From positions 1,426,001 to 1,490,000 of the forward strand of contig NZ_VAWF01000001.1 in NCBI RefSeq assembly GCF_005869845.1: a stretch of 64,000 nt of DNA, written 5' to 3'. Below the pieces are notes generated by a model. The model was given only the letters and a program-made list of their open reading frames with translations. It was not told the DNA's origin and did no database searches. A program made the position numbers and the translations under genes. The DNA comes from Fodinibius saliphilus. GTDB lineage: Bacteria; Bacteroidota; Rhodothermia; Balneolales; Balneolaceae. Position 1 is the first letter of the stretch, and each line of letters opens with the position of its first letter. Positions 1 through 7,043 of this stretch are shown piece after piece.

Positions 1-288
1 AGATTGCATTTCCGGCATCATCGTAGCAGAGGTGGAGTATTCTTTGGGGCTGAATAGGGCGATGAAAAGTCCCAGCACCAAAAAAGCCCCGGTAATTTTT
101 ATAATTTTCATACGGGCATCCCAGAAGGTCTGTGCCAGTTCTATGAGGTCAATTTCATCTTCTTCAATGGGCTGATAGCCGTATTCGGGCGGCTGTCCGT
201 AATAGCCTTGGGGTGATGGATTGTGAGACTGTTGCCCTTTCTGGGGCTTGGGGTCGTGATGATCGTTATGTGGCTTATCTTTGCTCAG
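1..288 (-). CDS. Wzz/chain-length determinant family protein, N-terminal part (runs off window)
   Basis: Only the first 96 codons are in the window; the gene continues beyond base 1. The N-terminus is hydrophilic and rich in His, Pro, Gln and Tyr (about residues 1-40). An acidic EIDLIEL segment follows, then one transmembrane helix (about residues 62-78) ending in FSPKEY. This is the usual layout of Wzz-type polysaccharide co-polymerases, inner-membrane proteins that set O-antigen or exopolysaccharide chain length. The frame has a TAA just upstream and no ATG before residue 59. The best start is a CTG at 286-288, giving M-S-K-D-K. UpxY and UDP-glucose dehydrogenase upstream fit a polysaccharide locus continuing to the left. 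The family is fairly secure and the start is uncertain. Confidence 0.75.
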   Translation of the reverse strand, partial: MSKDKPHNDHHDPKPQKGQQSHNPSPQGYYGQPPEYGYQPIEEDEIDLIELAQTFWDARMKIIKITGAFLVLGLFIALFSPKEYSTSATMMPEMQS

Positions 289-353
289 CTTTGTTCTGTA
301 TTAGTAATTTGTATTCTAATTTCTGATCAATAAAACGTTATTCGATTGTATTC

Positions 354-443
354 AGGATTAAGGTTGAGGTTTAGGTTGAGAAAACCCTCAGCCTTAACCT
401 TAATCTAAACCTTAACTTTAACACTTAACCTGAGCCTTAATAC
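354..443. repeat. Heptad-like low-complexity tract downstream of the first S23 gene
   Basis: This short-period tract is built from AAGGTTGAG-type units followed by their complement (CCTTAAC, CTTAATC, AACACTT). AGGATTAAGGTTGAG at 354-368 recurs at 812-826, so the S23 gene at 444-776 lies between two direct copies. The tract ends a few bases from the S23 stop codon. Similar tracts sit at the 3' ends of most genes up to 14 kb. Confidence 0.7.
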
Positions 444-776
444 TCAGTTCAAGCTCTTCATGATCTTGTTCAATTGGTGAATTAAATCATCATATTCTTC
501 AATCAGCTTATCAACTATTTGTTCATCAAAATATTTTACTTTCCCGCCATACAGCAGATGACTTTGTGTTTCGAAGGCCGAACCGCGAGCGACAATATAA
601 AAATTTCGCTTATCTTTTTTAGTTTTTCTTCCAAAAGCTTCGGATATATTTGATGAAATACTATTTGCCGATCGTCTTATCTGCGAGATTAATCCGTAGT
701 CTTCAGATCGAGGCAACGATTTTGTTAATTCAAAAACCTGAAAGGACAATTCGATAGCCTTCTTCCATACTTCCAT
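444..776 (-). CDS. Four-helix-bundle (S23 / 23S rRNA IVS-type) protein
   Basis: This 110-residue helical protein has the family signature: an N-terminal VWKKAIELSFQVF segment, the QIRRSANSISSNISEAFGR core, and a C-terminal helical hairpin. The family (TIGR02436, four helix bundle) was first seen in 23S rRNA intervening sequences and resembles Avd of diversity-generating retroelements. Its molecular role outside those settings is not known. No reverse transcriptase or rRNA is nearby. It is one of three intact copies in the first 10.3 kb and is flanked by low-complexity tracts on both sides, which suggests it travels as a small cassette. A truncated paralogue lies just upstream at 872-970. Confidence 0.9.
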   Translation of the reverse strand: MEVWKKAIELSFQVFELTKSLPRSEDYGLISQIRRSANSISSNISEAFGRKTKKDKRNFYIVARGSAFETQSHLLYGGKVKYFDEQIVDKLIEEYDDLIHQLNKIMKSLN

Positions 777-811
777 ACTTCCATATCACGAAAGCTCTTA
801 ACCATTTTCTA

Positions 812-871
812 AGGATTAAGGTTGAGATTGAGGTTGAGAGGCTTTCTTAACCTAAACCCCCAACCTAAACA
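812..871. repeat. Heptad-like tract between intact and truncated S23 genes
   Basis: The tract begins with AGGATTAAGGTTGAG (812-826), matching 354-368, continues through GAGGTTGAG units, and turns into CTTAACC and CCAACCTAAACAC. It runs into the stop codon of the truncated S23 remnant on its right. Read on the minus strand, the remnant frame ends in TAG inside the tract. Confidence 0.65.
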
Positions 872-970
872 CTAAAAATCATCTTTGTTGGTTACTTCAT
901 AAACTAAACGAACCAGCTCTCTGGCCAGCTTCCAAATTTTTAAATCTTCAAAACGCTCAACAGTCGCCAT
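872..970 (-). pseudogene. Truncated four-helix-bundle (S23) gene remnant
   Basis: ATG at 968-970 opens a 32-codon frame beginning M-A-T-V-E-R-F-E-D-L-K-I-W-K-L-A-R-E-L-V. This is the typical start of S23 proteins; compare FEDLQVWQRSTRL in the copy at 6639-7001. The frame stops after NKDDF, and the rest of the expected roughly 110 residues is replaced by a heptad-like tract. I read it as the 5' remnant of a gene whose 3' part was lost when the repeat tract joined it. It is too short to be found by ordinary gene calling. Confidence 0.7.
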
Positions 971-1149
971 AAATTTAAATATGTTGAAGGTTTTTAATAT
1001 TGCAGTTTGCAAGTTAAAGGTTGAATGTTGGGGATGATGCTAATAAACTAACCTGTAACTTTCAACGTGTAACCTGTAACCAACTTTTTCAATGTATAAC
1101 ATTTAACAACCTTTTATACCCTTCAACCTTTAACAGTCTTTTCAACCCT
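971..1149. other. Intergenic tract rich in CAACNTTTAAC units
   Basis: This stretch between the S23 remnant and the upxY-like stop codon contains repeated pieces such as AACCTTT, AACCTGT, TTTAACA and CTTCAACC without strict period. It is the least regular of the tracts that follow gene 3' ends in this region. No coding potential is convincing; a short plus-strand frame there is composed of the repeat itself. Confidence 0.5.
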
Positions 1150-1662
1150 TCATTTCTCATTCAGCATCACTCCTTCCACTTCGGCCCGTATTTGCAAGCC
1201 GAGGCTTTCAAGCTGTATGCAAACTCTGTTCTCTTTGGTGTAGACCACTTCTCCGTCTTTTCCTTTTAACGGACCACTTTCTACGGTAACCTTTTGTCCC
1301 CGTTCCAGCTGCTTTACCTCTAGATCAATATAATCATAATCAGCTAGAAACTTCCACATCAGCTCCATCTCCTCATCACGGATTACAGCCGGTTTGCCCC
1401 GGTAAAAGACGAAATTGAGCACGCCGTATGTCTGCAATATTTTTCTACGCCGGGCTTCGGTACATTTCACAAACACGTAGGAAGAGATAATGGGGGTTTC
1501 CACAATTTTCTTACGATCGCTCCACTGACGCTGTTCTTTTTGCAGGGGGAGATATACTTCAATATCCTTTTCTTCCAGGCGCTCACACACTTTTTTTTCC
1601 GCTCTTGGAGCAGTATAAACGGCCATCCATCTTTTTTTCCCTTTTGAAGGCGTCATAAACAA
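1150..1662 (-). CDS. UpxY-family (NusG-like) transcription antiterminator
   Basis: The protein is 170 residues. It has an N-terminal NGN domain (WMAVYTAPRAEKKV, then PIISSYVFVKC) and a C-terminal KOW domain (ERGQKVTVESGPLKGKDGEV). This is the NusG-paralogue class that Bacteroides calls UpxY, which binds elongating polymerase at the 5' leader of its own polysaccharide operon and lets it read through. Start is MFMTPSKGKKRW; the internal Met at residue 3 is equally possible. It lies 160 bases downstream of the winged-helix/nucleotidyltransferase-like gene, from which a 139-bp inverted-repeat element separates it. Its place upstream of wzz fits control of a glycan operon running off the left edge. 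Confidence 0.9.
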   Translation of the reverse strand: MFMTPSKGKKRWMAVYTAPRAEKKVCERLEEKDIEVYLPLQKEQRQWSDRKKIVETPIISSYVFVKCTEARRRKILQTYGVLNFVFYRGKPAVIRDEEMELMWKFLADYDYIDLEVKQLERGQKVTVESGPLKGKDGEVVYTKENRVCIQLESLGLQIRAEVEGVMLNEK

Positions 1663-1680
1663 TTTGTTTCTGTGACTAAT

Positions 1681-1819
1681 TTAATATAGGCTTTGCAAAA
1701 CCTAGCTTGTCATCCTGAATTCAGTTTAGGGTCTTGGTTTAAACGCGAACAACTGCATATGAGATTCTGAAACAAGTTCAGAATGACAAGATGGAAATAG
1801 GTTCGCAAAACCCTCTTAA
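1681..1819. repeat. TTAA-bounded MITE-like inverted-repeat element, copy 1
   Basis: The element starts TTAATATAGGCTTTGCAAAA and ends in a diverged inverted copy of that sequence (GGTTCGCAAAACCCTCTTAA). Inner arms pair CTTGTCATCCTGAA with TTCAGAATGACAAG. A second copy with the same ends and arms lies at 22452-22539. It begins 19 bases upstream of the upxY-like start and ends 3 bases before the stop codon of the 1823-2350 gene. It should form a long hairpin in the transcript joining the two. Confidence 0.75.
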
Positions 1820-1822
1820 TAA

Positions 1823-2350
1823 CTATTTTCGTTCAAATAGCAATACGTGCGTTTCGTTTTCAATTAGCTCCCGGCCCCATTCCTTCTCGGTAAAGACCGC
1901 CATGCGGATTTTTTTACCGGTCAATTCTTCGGCTTTCTTTGTCATCTTGTGCAGGTACTCCCGGTTCACATCACCGATAAGGTACAGATCTATGGTCGGG
2001 GCATCCAATCCCTCAGCCAGAGATCCGGTCAAATATACCTTCTTAAGTTCTCCCAGTCGGCTGAGCACCTTTTCCATCACCTGTTCTATGCCAACGGTTT
2101 TCATCAGCAGGGTCCGCACTTCACTATAAAGCGGATAATCACGGTTTACGCTGAACATTTTCTTGTTCCCATCCTTTTCGGCGGAAATTATTCCCGCTTC
2201 TTCCAGATTGTTCAGTTCCTGCCTCACCGCATTTGTAGAGACTTCAAACTCTCCCGACAATCCTCTTAAATAAGATCTTAGTTCGGGATTTATAAAGAAT
2301 TTCAGCAGAAGCTTTACTCGTAACTGACTGGAAATAAGTGCGTCGAGCAC
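1823..2350 (-). CDS. Winged-helix regulator fused to a nucleotidyltransferase-like domain
   Basis: The protein is 175 residues. Residues 1-75 form an ArsR/MarR-like winged helix (LRGLSGEFEVSTNAVRQEL, then EEAGIISAEKDGNKKMFSV). Residues 80-175 resemble a minimal nucleotidyltransferase domain: GSLAEGLDAP at 109-118 matches the GSxxxG start, but the following acidic D-x-D site keeps only one Asp (D121) and looks catalytically degenerate. Such proteins are seen near polysaccharide operons of this phylum, often with UpxY. A role as a transcription regulator of the glycan locus is inferred. It is probably the first gene of the upxY-wzz transcription unit, with a 370-bp leader upstream containing two dyads. 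Confidence 0.75.
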   Translation of the reverse strand: MLDALISSQLRVKLLLKFFINPELRSYLRGLSGEFEVSTNAVRQELNNLEEAGIISAEKDGNKKMFSVNRDYPLYSEVRTLLMKTVGIEQVMEKVLSRLGELKKVYLTGSLAEGLDAPTIDLYLIGDVNREYLHKMTKKAEELTGKKIRMAVFTEKEWGRELIENETHVLLFERK

Positions 2351-2723
2351 TGTACAAATGTTAAATTATCGATGTTGAGTTTCTCAAGACTTAGAGTACA
2401 TAACATATAAGTTGCAGATCTAAACGCTCCAACCTACAGCTTCGCCACGTCACTCCCATTGGAAGCGTCCGAAACCCTCAAAAATGAGTACCAATTATAC
2501 TCAAGAATGTGCAGCGACGCAACCGGAATATTACCGGTTAATCAGCCACAATTCTGCATAGATTTAAACAGATTATACGGCGGCATATATAAAAGATGAC
2601 ACCGTTCCATTGTAGAAGTATTCAAGTTGTAGCATTAGAATCACTTTGCCTCGCCACCCTCTATAGTCTTAGACGCAGAGCAAACCTTCAACAATTCAAC
2701 AGATTCTTAAACACTTTAACAAT
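2351..2723. other. Intergenic leader/promoter region of the regulator-upxY unit
   Basis: There is no gene in these 373 bases. It holds two short dyads of the same geometry (2485-2503 and 2521-2539) and, at the right end, a heptad tract abutting the UDP-glucose dehydrogenase stop codon. The region probably contains the promoter and 5' leader of the minus-strand regulator-upxY operon. No promoter can be assigned with confidence. Confidence 0.5.
2485..2539. promoter_or_regulatory. Pair of 19-bp inverted repeats (operator- or leader-like)
   Basis: Dyad 1 is TGAGTA-N7-TACTCA at 2485-2503. Dyad 2 is AACCGG-N7-CCGGTT at 2521-2539. Each has perfect 6-bp arms and a 7-bp spacer, and the centres are 36 bp apart. 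They lie 135-190 bp upstream of the winged-helix gene start. They may be operators, or hairpins in the leader RNA that UpxY recognises; the sequence does not decide between these. Confidence 0.35.
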
Positions 2724-2724
2724 C
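2683..2724. repeat. Heptad tract abutting the UDP-glucose dehydrogenase stop codon
   Basis: Six consecutive 7-base units (AACCTTC, AACAATT, CAACAGA, TTCTTAA, ACACTTT, AACAATC) end exactly at the first base of the gene's stop triplet on the plus strand. It is a well-phased member of the 3'-end tract family. Confidence 0.65.
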
Positions 2725-4076
2725 TACTCTGCGAATTCCAGTTCTTGCTGGTGTACTGCCGGTCGCCCCACACTGATGTATGTGATGCCTGCTTTGCGGG
2801 CCCGGTCCAGGTCATAGAGGTTGCGTCCGTCAAAAATGACCGGCTGCTTCATTTCGTCGGCAAAGTTGTCGACCGTGGGTCGCCGGAACTCGTTCCACTC
2901 AGTGCAGATCACCAGCGCGTCAATGTCATCTAAAGCTTCTTTCTGGTTGTGCACAAAGGTGGTGGCCTCGAGCACGTCCTGGCTGGTCGCCTGCTTGAAG
3001 GTAGCGATGGCCTCGGGGTCATAAGCGATCAGGCTGGCGCCTTTGCTTGCGAGCTCCTCAGCAATATACAGCGCCGGGGCCTCGCGGATGTCGTCGGTCT
3101 CGGGCTTAAAGCTCAAACCCCACATCCCGAAGGTCATGCCGCTGAAGTCGTCGGTGCCAAAATAGTCCTCCATCTTGCGCACAATCGAGGTTTTCTGCCA
3201 GTTATTGACTTCCATGACCGAGTCCACAATCTTAAAGTCGTAGCCGTGCCCGGCGGCCGTGTGGTGGATCGCCTGCACGTCTTTGGGGAAGCAACTGCCC
3301 CCGTAGCCGATGCCGGCAAACAGGAAGCGCTTGCCGATGCGCGAGTCGGTACCGATGCCGCGGCGTACGTTGTCGACATTGGCGCCGACCCGCTCGCAGA
3401 TATTGGCAATTTCGTTCATAAAGGTAATTTTGGTGGCCAGCATGGCGTTGGCGGCATACTTGGTCAGCTCAGAGCTGCGCGGATCCATCGTAATAATAGG
3501 GTTGCCCGAGCGTACAAAGGGCTCGTAGAGGGTGCTCATGGTCTCGGCGGCCCGCTCGCTGTCGGCCCCGATGACCACGCGTTCGGGCTTCATAAAGTCT
3601 TCGACGGCGGCGCCTTCGCGCAGGAACTCGGGGTTGGAGACCACATCAAAGAGTTCTTCAGAGGCCGATTCGGCAATGGCCTCGCGCACGCGGTCGGCGG
3701 TGCCTACCGGCACGGTCGATTTGTTCACAATTACGGTATAGTCCTCCAGCAGCGGGCCGATCTGTTCGGCTACGGTCATCACAGCCGACAGGTCGGCTTG
3801 GCCGTCGCCGCCCGGCGGGGTGGGCAGGCACAAAAAGATAATATCGGCTTCCCTTACGGCCTGTTCCATTTCGGTGGTAAACCGCAGGCGTCCCTCGCGG
3901 ATGCTGCGTTCAAAAATTGTTTCCAGTCCGGGCTCGTAGATAGGGACATTCCCTTCTTTAAGCTCTTCTACTTTCTTCGCATCAATATCTACGCAGGTTA
4001 CGTCATTGCCGGAATCGGCGAAACAGGTGCCGCTGACCAGCCCTACATAGCCGGTGCCTATTACTGCTAGTTTCAT
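2724..4076 (-). CDS. ugd: UDP-glucose 6-dehydrogenase
   Basis: This 450-residue protein is full length for the UDP-glucose/GDP-mannose dehydrogenase family. It has the N-terminal NAD-binding GTGYVGL (residues 7-13), the central NEIANICE helix, the catalytic loop GGSCFPKD with Cys262, and a C-terminal UDP-binding domain (GLSFKPETDDIREAP). It oxidises UDP-glucose to UDP-glucuronate in two steps for acidic polysaccharides. The DNA is clearly richer in G+C than its neighbours (41 of the 60 bases from 3241 are G or C). This produces a 373-codon antisense frame that is only a shadow. The composition may point to transfer or unusual codon selection. Confidence 0.95.
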   Translation of the reverse strand: MKLAVIGTGYVGLVSGTCFADSGNDVTCVDIDAKKVEELKEGNVPIYEPGLETIFERSIREGRLRFTTEMEQAVREADIIFLCLPTPPGGDGQADLSAVMTVAEQIGPLLEDYTVIVNKSTVPVGTADRVREAIAESASEELFDVVSNPEFLREGAAVEDFMKPERVVIGADSERAAETMSTLYEPFVRSGNPIITMDPRSSELTKYAANAMLATKITFMNEIANICERVGANVDNVRRGIGTDSRIGKRFLFAGIGYGGSCFPKDVQAIHHTAAGHGYDFKIVDSVMEVNNWQKTSIVRKMEDYFGTDDFSGMTFGMWGLSFKPETDDIREAPALYIAEELASKGASLIAYDPEAIATFKQATSQDVLEATTFVHNQKEALDDIDALVICTEWNEFRRPTVDNFADEMKQPVIFDGRNLYDLDRARKAGITYISVGRPAVHQQELEFAE

Positions 4077-4295
4077 CTGTTTGTCACTCTATGATTTAAA
4101 AACTGAAGGGGTAATAAAAACCTCTTAATAAAATGAGGCGCTAAGATAAATGATTCGTATTGGTATTCAAAAAGCAAATTACTGAAAACTTATAGGTTAA
4201 TTGTAGTTATTCTGAGTGCATAAGTTCCATACTTACTATCAAGCAATTAACCCAAGAATACCAATGCGGAGGGCAACTGGTCCAAATGTGGATAT

Positions 4296-4316
4296 GGCCG
4301 CGCTGGAAGCACGGCC
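4296..4316. repeat. GGCCG hairpin repeat, copy 1
   Basis: GGCCGCGC and GCACGGCC arms (7 of 8 paired) surround a 5-base loop and are followed by TACATTCTA. The sequence closely matches 5245-5265, including the following TACAT. Confidence 0.55.
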
Positions 4317-4639
4317 TACATTCTAAATCCCGGGAAAATAGCGCTAAAAGATATGCCCCTTAAACCATTTCGTTAAAAAAGCAGTGTCATCCTGAGCCCA
4401 GCCGAAGGATCTCCCCCCACCAGGCTCGCGTAGCATCTAAAAGATTTGCCCCCTCAATCACTTATGAACAATCTCTTGAAGATGGCTTTAAGCCTATCGA
4501 CAAACATTGCGTATCATCCCCCTTACCCCCTTCTGGTACCTCCAACGCCTTTCATTCAGATAATGCCAAAAGGGGGACTTTTCCCTGCCATTTAAATACT
4601 TCTCGAGCTTATTCAGGAAAATCCTGAAACAAATTCAGG

Positions 4640-5105
4640 ATGATATTGCTTTTAAATGTTGGTTTTAAAATCGAGGGTCTGGGGCGAATCGCGGGAAAAG
4701 CGTGACAGCAGCAACTACCGAGATAGAGCAGTAGCCAATCTCACTGCTTTAACCAGAACAAAATCTACGATTCCCCCAGCAGTTTTTTCGCTGTGCCCCA
4801 TTCTACGTGAGTTCTTCCAGCTCTGCTGGTCCGACCACCGTCGGATGCTGACAAAAAATGGACAGAGAAGATAGTGCTAACATCCTCCTATTCCTCCTTC
4901 GATTTGCACTGGCAACCCTACCACTAAACAGAGCCACAAGGAGGAGTCTTGCCTTTCAGATCCTACGCGAATCTATTCAAGGAGATTCCTCGACTACGCT
5001 AAGCTCCGCTCGGAATGACTGCTTCTTTATAGTTTTTAAATTGGGGTCTGTGGCGAATCACGGGAAAGCGTTACTTGTTTAGAAACACTCCGTTTTTTGG
5101 TCGAT
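4640..5105. repeat. Dispersed intergenic repeat family, copy in the ugd-cysN gap
   Basis: The defining string GTCTGGGGCGAATCGCGGGA (4677-4696) recurs with changes at 5046-5065, 8641-8660, 9144-9157, 13441-13461 and 27685-27703. A block reading ACGCGAATCTATTCAAGGAG, then CTCGGAATGACTGC (about 4972-5025), recurs at 9064-9122. Copies are diverged and rearranged, with no open frame in common. Confidence 0.6.
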
Positions 5106-5244
5106 CAAAAAACGGGTGTACAATAACTTAATGCTATCGGGAGATTACGTCGTCAGAGGAAAACACTCTTCCTCGTAATGACACTGCTTTTAAACAGGGG
5201 GGATAGATCGAAATAACTTTATAAAAATCATCAAAGTGTGAAAG

Positions 5245-5265
5245 GGCCGCACTGGCAGTACGGCC
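5245..5265. repeat. GGCCG hairpin repeat, copy 2 (possible cysN terminator)
   Basis: GGCCGCAC and GTACGGCC arms (7 of 8 paired) with a 5-base loop lie 34 bases beyond the cysN stop. It matches 4296-4316. It has no clear T-run on the minus strand, so use as a terminator is only possible. Confidence 0.5.
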
Positions 5266-5298
5266 TACATATTGTCTACCGTCCCCAGTCAATTATCC

Positions 5299-6579
5299 TT
5301 ACAGAATCATCCCGGCGCCCACCGTTTCATGAGTATATTCATCAATAATAATGATACTCCCCGTCCTACGGTTACGCTTGTAACTGTCGTAGAAAAGAGG
5401 TTTGGTAGTACGAATTTTGATACGTCCGATATCATTAAGGCCGATCTCCTTATCCCCTTCTACACGGTGCAAGGTATTAATATTCACCTTGTATTTTACC
5501 TCTTTTATAATGCAACGGGCATCTTGGGTAGTATGTTTGATGGCATACTTCCCGTTGGGATTGAGCGGCTCTTTGTTCAGCCAGCAGACCATCATATCAA
5601 TGTCCTGACCTACCGTTGGCTGGTTGTCGGGTTTGGCAATCATATCGCCCCGGCTGATATCAATATCATTTTCGAGGGTCATCGTTACAGACATGGGTGC
5701 AAAGGCTTCCTCCTCCTCGTTCTCGAAGGTGTGGATCTCTTTAATTTCGGATGTGAAACCGGATGGCAGGGCAATAATCTCGTCCCCGGGTTTAAAGACG
5801 CCCCCGGCGATCTGTCCGGCATAGCCCCGGTAGTCAGGGTATTCGGTAGACTGTGGACGCGTGACCCACTGTACGGGAAATCGGCTGTCAACATGGTCAT
5901 AATCACCGCTCACCTGCACGTTTTCCAGGGTATACAGTAAGGTAGATCCTTTGTACCACGGCATATTATCTGATTCTTCTACTACATTATCTCCGTAAAG
6001 TGCACTGATGGGAATGTAGTGAATCTCGGGTACGTCCAGCTTGGAGGAAAACGTTTTGAACTCTTTTTTAATCTTGTCGAACTGCTCTTCGCTGTAGTCC
6101 ACCAGGTCCATCTTGTTTACGCAGAGCACGATATGCTTGATCTGCAGCAGGGATGCGATAAAGGCATGACGACAGGTCTGTTCGATAACGCCGTTTCGGG
6201 CATCTACCAGAATCACAGCTAAATTGGCGGTAGAGGCACCGGTCACCATATTTCGAGTGTACTGTACGTGTCCCGGTGTATCGGCAATAATAAATTTACG
6301 TTCGGGCGTTGAAAAGTAGCGGTATGCTACATCGATGGTGATACCCTGTTCACGCTCAGCCGAAAGTCCATCGGTGAGTAGCGCCAGGTTGGTATATTCG
6401 TCTCCCTTCTTCTTACTGGATTCCTCGATGGCCTCCATTCGATCATCAAAGATCGATTTTGAATCGTACAGCAGTCTTCCAATAAGGGTACTTTTTCCAT
6501 CGTCAACACTCCCTGCCGTAGTAAAACGCAGCAGGTCCATGTCGAGATACTTTTGGGCATCGTTCTCTTTGTTACTCAT
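5299..6579 (-). CDS. cysN: Sulfate adenylyltransferase subunit 1 (GTPase)
   Basis: The protein is 426 residues and an EF-Tu-like GTPase. It has G1 GSVDDGKST (23-31), G3 DTPGH (100-104) and G4 NKMD (155-158), followed by beta-barrel domains. With CysD it forms ATP sulfurylase, making adenosine 5'-phosphosulfate (APS) from ATP and sulfate, driven by GTP hydrolysis. It lacks a fused APS-kinase domain; a separate cysC lies at 9220-9762. The gene is downstream of cysD but separated from it by an S23 gene, which suggests an insertion into a cysDN pair. The start MSNKENDAQK precedes the conserved LLRF segment as in other CysN. Confidence 0.95.
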   Translation of the reverse strand: MSNKENDAQKYLDMDLLRFTTAGSVDDGKSTLIGRLLYDSKSIFDDRMEAIEESSKKKGDEYTNLALLTDGLSAEREQGITIDVAYRYFSTPERKFIIADTPGHVQYTRNMVTGASTANLAVILVDARNGVIEQTCRHAFIASLLQIKHIVLCVNKMDLVDYSEEQFDKIKKEFKTFSSKLDVPEIHYIPISALYGDNVVEESDNMPWYKGSTLLYTLENVQVSGDYDHVDSRFPVQWVTRPQSTEYPDYRGYAGQIAGGVFKPGDEIIALPSGFTSEIKEIHTFENEEEEAFAPMSVTMTLENDIDISRGDMIAKPDNQPTVGQDIDMMVCWLNKEPLNPNGKYAIKHTTQDARCIIKEVKYKVNINTLHRVEGDKEIGLNDIGRIKIRTTKPLFYDSYKRNRRTGSIIIIDEYTHETVGAGMIL

Positions 6580-6619
6580 TACAAATGATAAATTTTAAAA
6601 TTATTTGTCACTTCAATAA

Positions 6620-6654
6620 AAGTTTAAAGTCGGAAGTGTTAAGTATTAAGTTTC
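6620..6654. repeat. Heptad tract overlapping the 3' end of the second S23 gene
   Basis: Five 7-base units on the plus strand, AAGTTTA, AAGTCGG, AAGTGTT, AAGTATT and AAGTTTC, span 6620-6654. The tract contains the S23 stop codon and encodes its last residues (K-L-N-T). It is the inverse of the tract at 7001-7028, so the S23 gene is bracketed by inverted heptads. Confidence 0.65.
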
Positions 6655-7001
6655 TCGTCTAGACTAGAAATTAATCCCTGCATCATTGAGGAAAGCTCTT
6701 TCAGTTCTTTGATCATCTCTTTCGAAAGTTCTTTATCAATGAGTTTTGTTTCCATTCCAATGTACAATTGTGTTCTAAGTTCCGCCGCAGAACCTTTCGC
6801 TACATTTAAGAAATAACGAAATTCTTTGTCGGATTGACGTTCAGCACCTTCTGCAATATTTGAAGGTATCGAGATTACCGATCTCAGAACTTGGTTCTTA
6901 AACGCATAGTCCTTGCAATCTACTAGGTGATTGGTTAGATCAACCGACAACCGTGTTGACCGTTGCCAAACCTGTAAATCTTCAAATGACTGATACGCCA
7001 T
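6639..7001 (-). CDS. Four-helix-bundle (S23) protein between cysD and cysN
   Basis: This 120-residue family member has FEDLQVWQRSTRL at the N-terminus, VLRSVISIPSNIAEGAERQS in the middle and AELRTQLYIGMETKLI toward the end. All are typical of TIGR02436 proteins. The function is unknown. It splits cysD from cysN and sits between a TAACACT tract upstream and an AAGTGTT tract downstream, which are inverse to each other. The tract supplies its final residues and stop codon. The arrangement suggests insertion as a cassette. Confidence 0.9.
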   Translation of the reverse strand: MAYQSFEDLQVWQRSTRLSVDLTNHLVDCKDYAFKNQVLRSVISIPSNIAEGAERQSDKEFRYFLNVAKGSAAELRTQLYIGMETKLIDKELSKEMIKELKELSSMMQGLISSLDEKLNT

Positions 7002-7028
7002 AACACTTTAAACTTAACACTTAACACT
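7001..7028. repeat. Heptad tract between cysD stop and S23 start
   Basis: Four 7-base units (TAACACT, TTAAACT, TAACACT, TAACACT) span 7001-7028 on the plus strand. They begin at the last base of the S23 start codon and end 15 bases before the cysD stop. Confidence 0.7.
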
Positions 7029-7043
7029 TATTACTGAACTTTT

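Larger units (their letters stand above)
4077..5298. other. 1.2-kb intergenic region of diverged dispersed repeats
   Basis: No gene is supported. It holds a GGCCG hairpin (4296-4316, copy at 5245-5265), a TCCTGAA dyad near 4620, and a copy of the long dispersed repeat (about 4640-5100). That copy has GTCTGGGGCGAATCGCGGGA at 4677-4696 and a variant at 5046-5065. Segments around 4760-4860 match 13530-13555 and 8905-8965. The stretch 4972-5065 matches 9064-9155 closely. Short frames in it are repeat translations. Confidence 0.6.

Noticed and set aside
1021-1269. An 82-codon plus-strand frame over the upxY 3' end
   Set aside because: It translates the CAACNTT tract and the antisense of upxY; phenylalanine-rich sequence has no family match.
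2949-4070. A 373-codon plus-strand frame opposite UDP-glucose dehydrogenase
   Set aside because: It is the antisense of a clear ugd gene with GC-rich third positions; the translation has no family features.
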